In this document: piece after piece, positions 23,907 to 32,642 of the stretch | How positions within the stretch are numbered: the stretch's first letter is position 1 | Layout of the letters: every line of letters starts with the position of its first letter | From: Brachionus manjavacas | Taxonomy: Eukaryota; Rotifera; Eurotatoria; Ploima; Brachionidae | Length of the DNA stretch: 64,000 bases | NCBI GenBank assembly: GCA_019054805.1 | Contig: JAHQIY010000006.1 | Location: forward strand, 248,001 to 312,000 | Direction of reading: 5' to 3' | The notes under the pieces: model-generated | What the model was told of the DNA's origin: nothing | Databases searched by the model: none | Seen by the model: the letters and a program-made list of their open reading frames with translations, nothing else | Position numbers and translations under genes: made by a program

Positions 23907-25423
23907 AAAGGATAATTTTATGCATCGTTTTAGTTGTCTTTGTTTCATCAGAATATGGTTGCCTTGAGCCTCTAGACAATGCGAGCCTGGACGAAAAAGA
24001 ATCTTTCCATAAGCATCCAAATCATAGTCACACAACCAACAACGAAAAAGCGCCACTTTTATCTTTGAGCACATGCACAAAGTCTTTATTTAGATGCATA
24101 TTTTTATCAACTGTTCTCGGTCTCCTAATTCTATTTACCGTCATTGGCAATTCTTTTGTGATCGCAGCTGTTTTTTTGGACCGCAATTTGCACAATGTGG
24201 CCAATTATTTGATTGTGTCATTGGCGTTTGCAGACTTGACAGTGGCGGTAATGGTCATGCCGATTGGAGCTTACCAAGAAGTGTTCCGCGAATGGTCTTT
24301 GGGAAAAATCCTTTGCGACATATGGACTATTTTTGATGTGCTCTGCTGCACAGCCAGCATCTTGCACTTGGTCGCCATAGCCCTAGACCGCTATTGGGCC
24401 ATAACAAAATTCGGCTATGGCTCAAGCCGGACTCCCAGGCTAACCTTCACCTTTATCGCCATTATCTGGTCAGTTTCGCTAGTGGTGGCTGTGTCACCAC
24501 ACATATTTGGTCTTAGCTATGACGTAAACAACACTGACCGGTGCCATCTCACAGATCACTTGACCTACCAGCTTGTTTCGACAGTGGCCGCTTTTTATTT
24601 GCCATTGATGGGCATGTGCGTCATATACTTTAAGATATTTCGCACGGCAAAACTACGCATCAGGAAAAAAGCGTTCAAGAATGGATCTCTGCGGCCCAAA
24701 GCAAACAAAAAGCTCAAATCAGGTACAAAATTTCAAGCAGCAAACGCCAAATCGGGCGATCAGAATCATGGAGAAAAAAAGGCCGAAAATTTTGCATGCG
24801 AAGAGGAGTCGCGGAAAGAGAACAAATGGCAACTTAGAACCACTATTAAAGCGGAAATTGTATCAAAGATTAGGCTGGACTCTCATAATGATAAGCCATT
24901 GTATTTGAACGAGGACTCGAGTTACTATGAGACAAAAACAGTGTTTGCAAGTGGTGAATATGATGCAATGAGTTCTTCATTGGAATACATGTCCATCAGG
25001 CCAGGTGATAAAGACGAGAGGATGAATGGCGATAGACTGATAAAAAAAAATAGCACAACCAAAGTAAAAGAGAGAAATTATTCGACCAAATCAGATAAAT
25101 TGGCTAAACCAGATCAATTGTCTAACATACTCAAAAAAAGAGCATACATAGACCTTAAACGAGAGCGAAAAGCAGCCAAAACACTTGGGGTAATAATGAC
25201 GTGTTTTATAGTTTGCTGGCTACCTTATTTTTTGATGCAAATATTTTTTTCCGTGTGTAAAAATTGCTTTTTGACTAAATTATTGGAAGATAGTTTCGTG
25301 GTCACCCTACTGACATGGTCTGGATACTTGAATTCAATGCTAAATCCGGTCATTTATACAATTTTTAGTCCAGACTTTCGCAATGCATTTACCAAGATTT
25401 TATTTGGAAAGTATCGTTTGTAA
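23903..25423 (+). CDS. Biogenic amine GPCR, serotonin-receptor-like
   Basis: A 506-residue class A receptor for a small amine at the plasma membrane. A signal peptide (about 1-20) and an extracellular N-terminus with N-glycosylation sequons at Asn26 and Asn40 come first. TM1 has GNSFVIA, TM2 LAFAD, TM3 Cys138 and Asp145 (the amine-binding Asp) and DRYWAI at 162-167. Cys214 in loop 2 can pair with Cys138. TM5 reads STVAAFYLPL (226-235), the Ser-Thr-x-x-Ala pattern of 5-HT1/5-HT7 receptors; dopamine and adrenergic receptors have Ser in the last place. Loop 3 is long (about 250-420), basic and Ser/Lys-rich. TM6 has CWLPYF (438-443) and TM7 W472-SGYLNSMLNPVIY. The tail is very short (FRNAFTKILFGKYRL). 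All hallmark residues are present and there are no coding introns. Exact ligand (serotonin, octopamine or other) is inference. Confidence 0.93.
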   Translation: MKRIILCIVLVVFVSSEYGCLEPLDNASLDEKESFHKHPNHSHTTNNEKAPLLSLSTCTKSLFRCIFLSTVLGLLILFTVIGNSFVIAAVFLDRNLHNVANYLIVSLAFADLTVAVMVMPIGAYQEVFREWSLGKILCDIWTIFDVLCCTASILHLVAIALDRYWAITKFGYGSSRTPRLTFTFIAIIWSVSLVVAVSPHIFGLSYDVNNTDRCHLTDHLTYQLVSTVAAFYLPLMGMCVIYFKIFRTAKLRIRKKAFKNGSLRPKANKKLKSGTKFQAANAKSGDQNHGEKKAENFACEEESRKENKWQLRTTIKAEIVSKIRLDSHNDKPLYLNEDSSYYETKTVFASGEYDAMSSSLEYMSIRPGDKDERMNGDRLIKKNSTTKVKERNYSTKSDKLAKPDQLSNILKKRAYIDLKRERKAAKTLGVIMTCFIVCWLPYFLMQIFFSVCKNCFLTKLLEDSFVVTLLTWSGYLNSMLNPVIYTIFSPDFRNAFTKILFGKYRL

Positions 25424-25443
25424 TTGTTCCAAATTTTAATGTC

Positions 25444-25449
25444 AATAAA
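25444..25449 (+). terminator. Poly(A) signal of the GPCR gene
   Basis: AATAAA lies about 20 bases after the receptor stop codon, with further AAATAAATAAAT copies near 25476. This gives a very short 3' untranslated region if the first is used. Confidence 0.5.
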
Positions 25450-25698
25450 TAGTAATTTTTCAACTTAAATTAAAGAAATAAATAAATGTTTGTTAAAGTT
25501 TTTTAATTTTATTCTCTTCTTTTATCAGATTTATGTCTAAGTCTTCAAGTAGTTTTTTCAAGGGACAATATTAAACCGTCACTATTTTTATCAACATGTC
25601 AAATAAAGTATAAGATCATTCTTTAATTGTCTATCCAATAACTAGTTTAATGATCAAATATTAGAATAACCTATTTTATTAGTATTTATAGTAGACTG
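25450..25698. other. AT-rich spacer between the GPCR and the MULE relic
   Basis: Nothing recognised apart from additional AATAAA-like words just after the receptor gene. Confidence 0.4.
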
Positions 25699-26182
25699 TT
25701 ATTTTTTCATTGTATCTAATTCTTTTTTTATTGTATCTAAATCTGATTTCGGCTTGTTTTTTGATCCAGTGGGTTTTCCTCTTTTCTTTTTTGGAATCTC
25801 AGACTGAGCTGAATTTTCATTTGAAATTTTTTTCAACTTCAACTTCATTTTGAATTTCCATTTCTGCTTCTTAAGCCTCAATTTCTTCCATCACATCAAC
25901 TTGACACAAAATTGAATTTACAAGAGCCTCTGGTAATTTCTTTTGATTTCGCACGCAATCTCTTACTTGTAACTCGGTTGGTTGAATCATTAAAGCTTTT
26001 TTTGCTGTAACTGGTTTACCGCGTTTCCTATTTTCACCCAAAGGAACATCTTCTGCGTTTCTATGCCATTCCAATCCTCGATAACGACAAGCAAGAACCA
26101 AAATGTGTTTGCAAATATTATTTTTTCTCCAATATGGGCATGTGCATTCACTTTGAGAACATTCTAAATGAATAGTAGTCAT
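25699..26182 (-). pseudogene. MULE transposase C-terminus with SWIM zinc finger
   Basis: The minus frame from ATG 26182 contains CTCPYWRKNNICKHILVLA, a SWIM finger (C-x-C...C-x-H) typical of the C-terminal part of Mutator-like transposases. It is followed by VPLGENRKRGKPVTAKKAL. An in-frame TAA near 25873 ends this frame. The next sequence, EAEMEIQNEVEVEK, continues in frame briefly before an A-run frameshift leads to IPKKKRGKPTGSKNKPKSD, an AT-hook-like basic patch. The DDE core is absent, so this is a 3' fragment. The matching N-terminal fragment lies nearby in the opposite direction (26863-27285). Confidence 0.7.
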
Positions 26183-26862
26183 GCAGATTTTGCGAGCTTG
26201 ATTATATTTGTCAATTAGATATTAAATTGAATTATTTTTTGATACAAAAAAAAATAATTAATAAGAAAATAATAATTTTTTTACAATTAAAAAATAATTG
26301 TAAAAAAAATATCAGATACTAATTAAGATTTTATTAGATACAATAAAAAAAAATTAGATACTAAAATTAGATACATAAATAAAAAAAATAGATAGATTTG
26401 AAAATATAAGCCTTTATAGTAGATCCTTTTTATATTATTTGATATTCCAATAAATATTATATAAACATCATACTCTTTCTTTAACAAACATGTATAAAAA
26501 AAAATACTTGCATACTTTAAATAATGATACTCGATCAGACAATATTTTTTATTTAATTTATTGTTAAATTAACCTCCATTGAAGGAGAAAGAGTATATAA
26601 AAAAAAAGTTAAATATATAAAAAAGGTAAAAAAACTAATAGATAGTACAGTCAAATTAATTATTGATCAATCAAATTTTTTTAAAGCTAACTTTAAATAT
26701 GGATATCGATTCTAATTATTAACATATTAACCTAAAAATAGAACATATCACTATTAATTATAGCTAAATTACCTAAATTAGTGTTACCAAGGTCAGACTT
26801 TGTGCTCTTATATATAAATAAAATAACTCGTCCCAATTGATTTTGATAAATGTATTTCAAAA
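26183..26862. other. AT-rich spacer with repeated TTAGATAC words
   Basis: Words of the type TTAGATAC(A/T)AA occur several times between 26315 and 26390. TATATATAAATAAA near 26810 is a possible TATA-like element for the plus-strand fragment at 26863, but in such AT-rich DNA it carries little weight. No gene recognised. Confidence 0.35.
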
Positions 26863-27285
26863 AATGTCATCATCTTCTGACTCTTGTGTTCCAACGTACT
26901 ACAGCGATGATGATACATCGAGTGATGCAAGCGAAATCGAAGAGCCTCGCAACGTGCTTGAACTGCAGGCAAAATATACGATAAAGTCGAAATCTTCAAG
27001 GGCACCGAATCAGCTTCCAAATTCGTAAAGAACTACAAAAACTTCGAATGGAAATCTTTTCGAGCAACTCGAACCGAAGACAGTGATAAGCAATATTACC
27101 GCTGCAGAAGTCATCGAGGTTCCAAATGTCTGGCAACGTTTTACCTTCTCTTTCATGCTGAAAGCCCGGCTGTATCGCTATTCGAATCGAACGACGAACA
27201 TGATCATCAAATCAGCAGCCGAACAGGTATCCCAGATGAAACCAAACTACTCATCAAAGAATCATTCAAAAACGATAAATAGTGA
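26863..27285 (+). pseudogene. MULE transposase N-terminus (FLYWCH-like finger)
   Basis: ATG at 26863 begins an acidic Ser/Asp-rich leader (MSSSSDSCVPTYYSDDDTSS). After a frameshift near 26965 the reading is FVKNYKNFEWKSFRATRT, then YYRCRSHRGSKCLATFYLLF and HAESPAVSLFESNDEHDHQ. This has the form of a FLYWCH/WRKY-GCM1-like DNA-binding finger (C-x5-6-C...H-x-H) at the head of MULE transposases. It stops at TAG 27281 before any DDE domain. The GC-richer codons differ from the flanks. It is head-to-head with the SWIM fragment at 26182. Truncated and frameshifted, hence non-functional as a transposase. Confidence 0.6.
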
Positions 27286-27386
27286 CGATTTTCAATAAAA
27301 ATAGTGATGATTTACATTAAAATTAGTGATAGATATTGATTAAATTTAGTAACGATTTCTATTAAAAATAGTGATAGCTTAAATAC
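27277..27386 (+). repeat. Five imperfect 22-24-bp tandem repeats
   Basis: Units share the core AATAGTGA followed by about 10 bases and ATTAAA: aaatagtgacgattttcaat, aaatagtgatgatttacatt, attagtgatagatattgatt, tttagtaacgatttctatta, aaatagtgatagcttaaat. They start at the very end of the MULE N-terminal fragment. A single inverted copy (ATATCACTATTAATTATAG) lies at 26745. They may be transposase-binding subterminal repeats. Confidence 0.5.
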
Positions 27387-27499
27387 CACCCGTTCTAGAA
27401 GACAATGCCATGACATAAATGTTAGGATTAATAAACTCAAATTTAATCAATTTTCAAGGTAAATCAACAAGCTAGGCATGTGTATTAAAATAGCAATGA

Positions 27500-27816
27500 T
27501 CAAAATAACATAATCATTTTTTTGTTGCTGAGTATCTTTTTTATTACTTGCATCTGATCATCAGAACTTTTAAGTTGCTCCAATAATTTGATCTCACATA
27601 AAATTGCTTTCTTTTTGACATCGCTAGACAAGGATTGTAATTTTTCAGTTAATTGTTCGATCTTATCTTCAACTTTTTTTGGTTCCTCAATTTCTTCGAA
27701 AGACTCAACAAGTATTAGCACACGCTCTTGGTGGATATACTAAGCCATAATCTAACATTTTATTATATGTTAAAAATTCTTTCGATTTGTTTATTTCACT
27801 TTTATTAGTCGACATT
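27500..27816 (-). pseudogene. Small coiled-coil protein of unknown function, frameshifted
   Basis: ATG at 27816 on the minus strand starts MSTNKSEINKSKEFLTYNKM and LDYGLVYPPR. A frameshift near 27728 is needed to enter VLILVESFEEIEEPKKVEDK and the following heptad-rich helix IEQLTEKLQSLSSDVKKK...LLEQLKSS (about 60 residues). I do not recognise the family. It lies between two MULE fragments and could be an accessory reading frame of one of them or an unrelated small gene. If the frameshift is a sequence error it would encode about 105 residues. Confidence 0.35.
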
Positions 27817-28010
27817 TTTAGAAAAATAATATAATGTTTAACAAAATTTTACTCTCAAATTTAATGCTTATTTTTTTATGCTTTGAATATTTTAAATTAG
27901 CTAAGTAAATTTCCATCATTGAAAAAACTATTTTTTCAAATAAAACTAAATATTATGTGATCAAAGCATATTTTGTTATCACAAATAAAAATCACAAAAA
28001 TTTTTTTGTT

Positions 28011-28092
28011 TTCAAGTGTACAAATTTGTTATCATGTGTACAAATTTGTTATCATGTGTACAAATTTGTTATCAAGTGTACAATTGGTTATC
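28011..28092 (+). repeat. Four 20-bp tandem repeats
   Basis: The unit ATCATGTGTACAAATTTGTT repeats with few changes (atcaagtgta in the first and last). Each junction creates GTTATCA, which extends into the GATA-like palindromes just downstream. Confidence 0.8.
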
Positions 28093-28106
28093 AAATACAG
28101 AATAAT

Positions 28107-28214
28107 GTTATCTTTACTGATAACAAAATCTATTGATAACAAAAGTTGTTATCACCTTGATAACAAAATCGGTTGCTCAATATTTGATAAAATCTTATGT
28201 TATCAGCTGATAAC
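28107..28214. promoter_or_regulatory. Three GTTATC-n-GATAAC palindromes
   Basis: Inverted GATA-type sites with spacers of 6, 5 and 4 bases lie at 28107-28124, 28148-28164 and 28199-28214. Extra GATAA/TTATC words occur at 28088, 28135 and 28186. Together with those in the tandem repeats this gives about a dozen GATA motifs in 200 bases, directly before a MULE-derived fragment. They could be binding sites of a GATA factor or of a transposase. Confidence 0.45.
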
Positions 28215-28230
28215 ACTACCGGGGAGACCC

Positions 28231-28755
28231 AGCAATTTAAACTCATTATAGTTACATTCTATTAAGCCTAGCAATGAAAAAGTGGCTATTACTCTTTGTC
28301 AAAAAAAATCTCCTCAACTCTATCATCTTGGTTATTATCTTGGTTTATTATTTTAAACGTTCATATGCTTGCAAAGAAACAACTTAGGTCTCTTGGTAAA
28401 TTACAATCAAAGTGTGTTAAAATAAATTCTGTGTTGAAAATAAGAAATTGGAGACGATTAAAGATTTAAGTATATTATATCAAACCTGTTAAAATATTAA
28501 ATATTAAATTAATTATTAATTTTTTTTATTAATATATTTTTATTTTCAATTGTAAATATTTTTAATCTTTAATTTTTTTAATTTTTTTTTTTACATTTGA
28601 AATGCTGTTTTGAATAAATTAATTATTAATTATTAACAAAAAACTTATAATTGATTAATTGTGATTAATGATATTTTCAGTCAGTTAGAACATTCTATTT
28701 TGATACCTTGTCATTATTAGCATTTATTTTAAACACTGTTATTTTGATAATTTAC
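28231..28755 (+). mobile_element. Internally deleted MULE derivative
   Basis: 28231-28390 matches the start of the MULE transposase gene at 29542-29685 (agcaatttaaactcatta, tcttggttattat, cgttcatatgcttgcaaaga). It then jumps directly to sequence matching its 3' end at about 30900-31000 (aatcaaagtgtgttaaaa, gaaattggagac-attaaaga). The last part (28685-28755) matches 31150-31224 (cattctattt-gataccttgt, tattttgataatttacc). The middle of the gene is missing, so this is a non-autonomous deletion derivative of the neighbouring element, in the same direction. Confidence 0.75.
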
Positions 28756-29524
28756 CTAAGCTAGGACCGTTGCCTCAGAAGACTGATTAACACTTCATTT
28801 ATTTAAATTCATTTGAAAAAAATATTACCTACCGTAATCCCTTGCTGATATCCGAATGCAATTTTTGGATCCTGCTCAAAGCATCTATTTCCAATTTTCT
28901 AGGTTTCTGCGGACCAGAATTTCAAAATTTTGATAAATTTGAAATTATTCTATTTTTTAAAAATATTGAATATATTACTAAAAACGAATAAAAACTAAAA
29001 AGTAGTCGAATTATTCATGTTTTAAGCTGTAAAATAAAAAATAACTTCAAAAGTTAACACTTACGGTAAAATTAAATTTTTTTAAATTATAAAAATTTAT
29101 AAAAGTTAAATAATATTATTGATAAACCATTTGAAAAAAAAAATTCAAAAATGCTTTCAAATAATTATACAATAATTAAAATAATCAAAAGTCTTTCTTG
29201 CAATTAATTAGCAGTATACTTTTTAAGTCAAGATTTCATGGTTTTTAAGAACCTAAAAATTTACCAAAGTTTTAATAAGAATAATAATAAAAAATGAAAA
29301 GAAAGCTTAAAAATAATTCATCGATAAAAATTTTATTTGCATTTGATTTTGATTTTAATTTTTTGAACCAAAACTCAAGTTGTTCAAGTCAATAAAAAAA
29401 AAATAGAAAAAAAAACATAATCGATTTGAATGTTTCAAAATGACATGAATCACTTTGAAATGATCAAAATAACACAACAGTTAAATAGCTAGCAAAATTT
29501 TTTATTTCCTACACAATTTTAGTA
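28756..29524. other. AT-rich spacer before the MULE gene
   Basis: Mostly featureless. The last 100 bases hold caaaatgacatgaatcac and aatgatcaaaataacac, words also found near 27493 and, inverted, in the 3' region of the MULE element near 31150. They may represent its 5' terminal region. Confidence 0.4.
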
Positions 29525-30900
29525 ATGGATGAACTTGCTAGCAATTTAAACTCATTAGAGTTATACTCTATTGAGCCGAGCGATGAAAAAGCGGCTATTA
29601 CTCTTTCTCAAAAAAAATCTCCACAACTTTATCACCTTGGTTATTATTTTAAACGCTCATATGCTTGCAAAGAAACAACTAAAGTATCTTGGCGTTGTAT
29701 TGTAAATAGCTGCAAAGCGGCTGGATATACATTTACAGAAACAGTTGGAATTAAATCTGATTATTACATAATAAATGGTAAGCATTTAGAACAACCAGAT
29801 GTGACTAAATTCGAGCTGTTAGAACGACGACGTCTAATCAAAGAAAGGGCTGCAAATTCAGATGATAAAGCGAGGAAAATTTTAATTTTAGTTGAAAAGC
29901 CACACGATGATCACGTAGAAGTACATTTGCCGTCTAAAGTGCCGATAGACAGGTTATTCAAAGGGAGCAAAAAAAGACTAGACCTGACTATCCAAGAGAG
30001 CCAGAGACTCTATCTGATATTAGTTTACCTGATTGGTTACTAACTCGTCTAAAAGACGAACAATTTATGTTATACGACTCAGGAGTCGAAGACGCTGAAC
30101 GTTTTTTATTTTTGCAACATTATCTAATATAGCTCTAGTTGAAAACTATGATGTGTTTTGTGATGGTACATTTAGCGTTGCTCCAAAACCATTTGTACAA
30201 GTATATACATTTCATGTTATGTTAGAGAAGCTCTCATATCCGGTCATTTATGTATTTTTGCCAAGGAAAACTCAAAGTATTTAAACACGTATGCTAAAGA
30301 AATTAAGTGAATATCTGACGGTTCACCCAAAATCTATCACGAGTGATTTTGAAAAAACTTTTTTAAATACTGTCGATGGTATATTCCCGCAACAAAAATT
30401 TACGGCTGCTATTTTCATTTTAAACAGTCCATGTGGCGAAAAATTCAAGTATTGGGTTTAAGTACTGATTATGTTAAGAATGTGATAATTTATAAGGCTT
30501 TGGTAATGCCACAATGTTTAGCATATCTGGCTGTTGATGATGTGGTGGAAACTTTTAAAAAAACTAGGTTGTTTGTTGAAATTCTGTTACTGATGAACGT
30601 ATATCGAAATTTTATGATTATTTAATGAATTCTATTTAGAGAAAATTATAATAACTAGTGCTCGTTTTAATAAGCGAATTGAAACAAAAATTGATCCTAT
30701 GTTTCCAATCGGATTGTGGAACATTAATAGTCATTTGTTAGACGATTTGCCAAGAACTTAAAATTTTTGTGAGTCTTGGCATAAATTATTTTCAGGTATC
30801 TTAAACAACCACCCTTTAATATATCAGTTAGTGGATTCACTTAGAAACAAACAAAATAAAATGGAAAATAATATATTAAAATTAAGAACCGGTAAATAAT
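29525..30900 (+). pseudogene. FLYWCH/MULE transposase, frameshifted
   Basis: ATG 29525 starts a 172-codon open part with a FLYWCH finger (YHLGYYFKRSYACKE, WRCIVNSCKAAGYTF, ending KHLEQPD). A frameshift near 29985 leads to PREPETLSDISLPDWL. Further on, ENYDVFCDGTFSVAPKPF carries the first catalytic Asp (DGTF) of the MULE DDE domain and KSITSDFEKTFLNTV the second (DFE). Then GCYFHFKQSMWRKIQVLGLS appears in another frame. The end reads FPIGLWNINSHLLDDLPRT, then CESWHKLFSGILNNHPLIYQ, the canonical pRT-N--E-wH segment. No SWIM finger follows. At least three frameshifts and several stops make it inactive. The element probably extends to about 31224. Confidence 0.8.
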
Positions 30901-31280
30901 AATCAAAGTGTGTTAAAAGTGAAATAAATTCTGTGATGAAAATATTGTCAAGTTATGGTCGAAACAAGAAATTGGAGACAATTAAAGATTTGAGTATACT
31001 AAAAACAAAAAAATAATTGATTAATTGACAATTTATTCTTCTTTTTTTTTCTTCAAAAAAGCTATTATGATAATGTTATTTTGATTGCTTTATTTTATTT
31101 TACGTCATTATGAACATTTTTATTTTGAGCTTGTCATTTTACAGGTTATGTCATTTTAAACATTCTATTTCGATACCTTGTCATGAGCATTATTTTAATC
31201 ACTGCTATTTTGATAATTTACCGTAATTTAAAGGTAATTTTCTAAGAGATTGCTTAGTCTGTGGCCAATTTTACTAATAT

Positions 31281-32208
31281 TCAATTTATTTTCTGCTTCA
31301 TAAAATGTAACTTTTGTAAACCTGATTCGGAGAATGAGTTAAGACATGGAAAATTATAATCCAGAATTGAGCCAATTAGTGCCTTGTAAAGACTAGCTAG
31401 TGTATTGTGGTTCAGCTTCCAATTTTTTGAAGACAAAATTTTTATTATATTGAGTCTATTCATGCATTTAGTCTTTACTTCTTTAATTTGTTTATCAAAG
31501 CAAAGACTTTCATCAAAGTACAGACTAAGAAAATTATTAAAATAGGGAATAGTTTTGTTGAATAACTGAAGACTAAAGGTATTATTAAATTTCTTATTTT
31601 TTGTGAAAATTGTGTAGCTACATTTATTTGGGCACATTTTCATCTTCTAATTGCATAGCATAGCTCTATTTCTTTTAAGTAGGTATTTATTTCTCTTTCA
31701 ATTCTTCCTATCTTTTTAAATATGAAGAAAGTAATCAGATCATCAGCAAACAATAGTGAGTTTTTTTTGTTCGAAAGATCAGCTTTGGGAATATCATTAA
31801 TAAATTTGCTAAAGAGTAAGGAGCTAATTACTGAGCCTTGTGGAACGCCTGTCCTACTTGGAAATGAATTTGATGTGAAGTTATTAATTTTTACCTTGAA
31901 AGATCTGTGATAAAAGAATGATCGTATCCAGAGGATAAGATAGTCAGGTTTTTGAGCTTTAATTATTTTATAGAAGAGACCTTCATGCAAAACCTTATCA
32001 AATGTCTTAATAAGAGACCGCACACCTTTTATGATCTGCAATAAGACTCAGATATTTTTTGAATCAAAAATATAAGGTTGTCTGCAGTCTTCCTTAATTT
32101 TCTAAAGCCAGATTGTTTATTTGATAATATTTTATTATTTAGTTAATAAAGTCTGTTGTAAACTATTCTTTCCAATAATTTTCCAAAGCTACTTGTAACA
32201 CTTATTGG
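31281..32208 (-). pseudogene. Non-LTR reverse transcriptase, 3' half, diverged relative of the 39-57 kb family
   Basis: Minus-strand order: FGKLLERIVYNRLY and QSGFRKLRKTADNLIFLIQK (fingers), KTFDKVLHEGLFYKI, TGVPQGSVISSLLFSKFIN (QG box), NSLLFADDLITFFIF (catalytic FADD kept), then LNIIKILSSKNWKLNHNTLA and ILDYNFPCLNSFSESGLQKL. Each piece has a close counterpart in the large copies further right. Frames change at least twice. The 5' side ends abruptly at 32208, where the hAT element begins. The rest of the same kind of ORF2 (endonuclease end and linker) reappears beyond that element at 34970-35362. Confidence 0.75.
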
Positions 32209-32642
32209 TAGTGTTGTAAATAAATAGCATTTGAATTTACTCTTGACTAATTAAAATTTATTTTTAAATTTAAATTTGAATTCAAACAAATTTTTTATTT
32301 GAATTTGAATTTAAATTTAAACAATTTTTAAATTTGATTTTTACTATAAATCCAGAAAATAAAATGAACTCCAATTTGAAAAATAATAGAAAAAAATTTT
32401 GAATATAAAATAAAAAACAATTAATCTTTTATTTGAAATTCGAAACAATAATTTAAATTTGTTTTGATGCATTTTGAAATAAGTGTATTAATTGTAAAAC
32501 ATAATTAAGCGAATAAATTCTTTTTAATAATTTTTCTTTTCCAATTAATTCAAGAAATTATTAAATAATATAAAAAATTGACTTTTTATTCAATTAAAAC
32601 CAACTTAATTTTTTAAAAGTGAGTCAAACTCAAGATTTTTTA

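Noticed and set aside
23874-24336. Short frames overlapping the start of the GPCR (minus 23874-24080, plus 24094-24336)
   Set aside because: Out-of-phase shadows of the receptor coding sequence.
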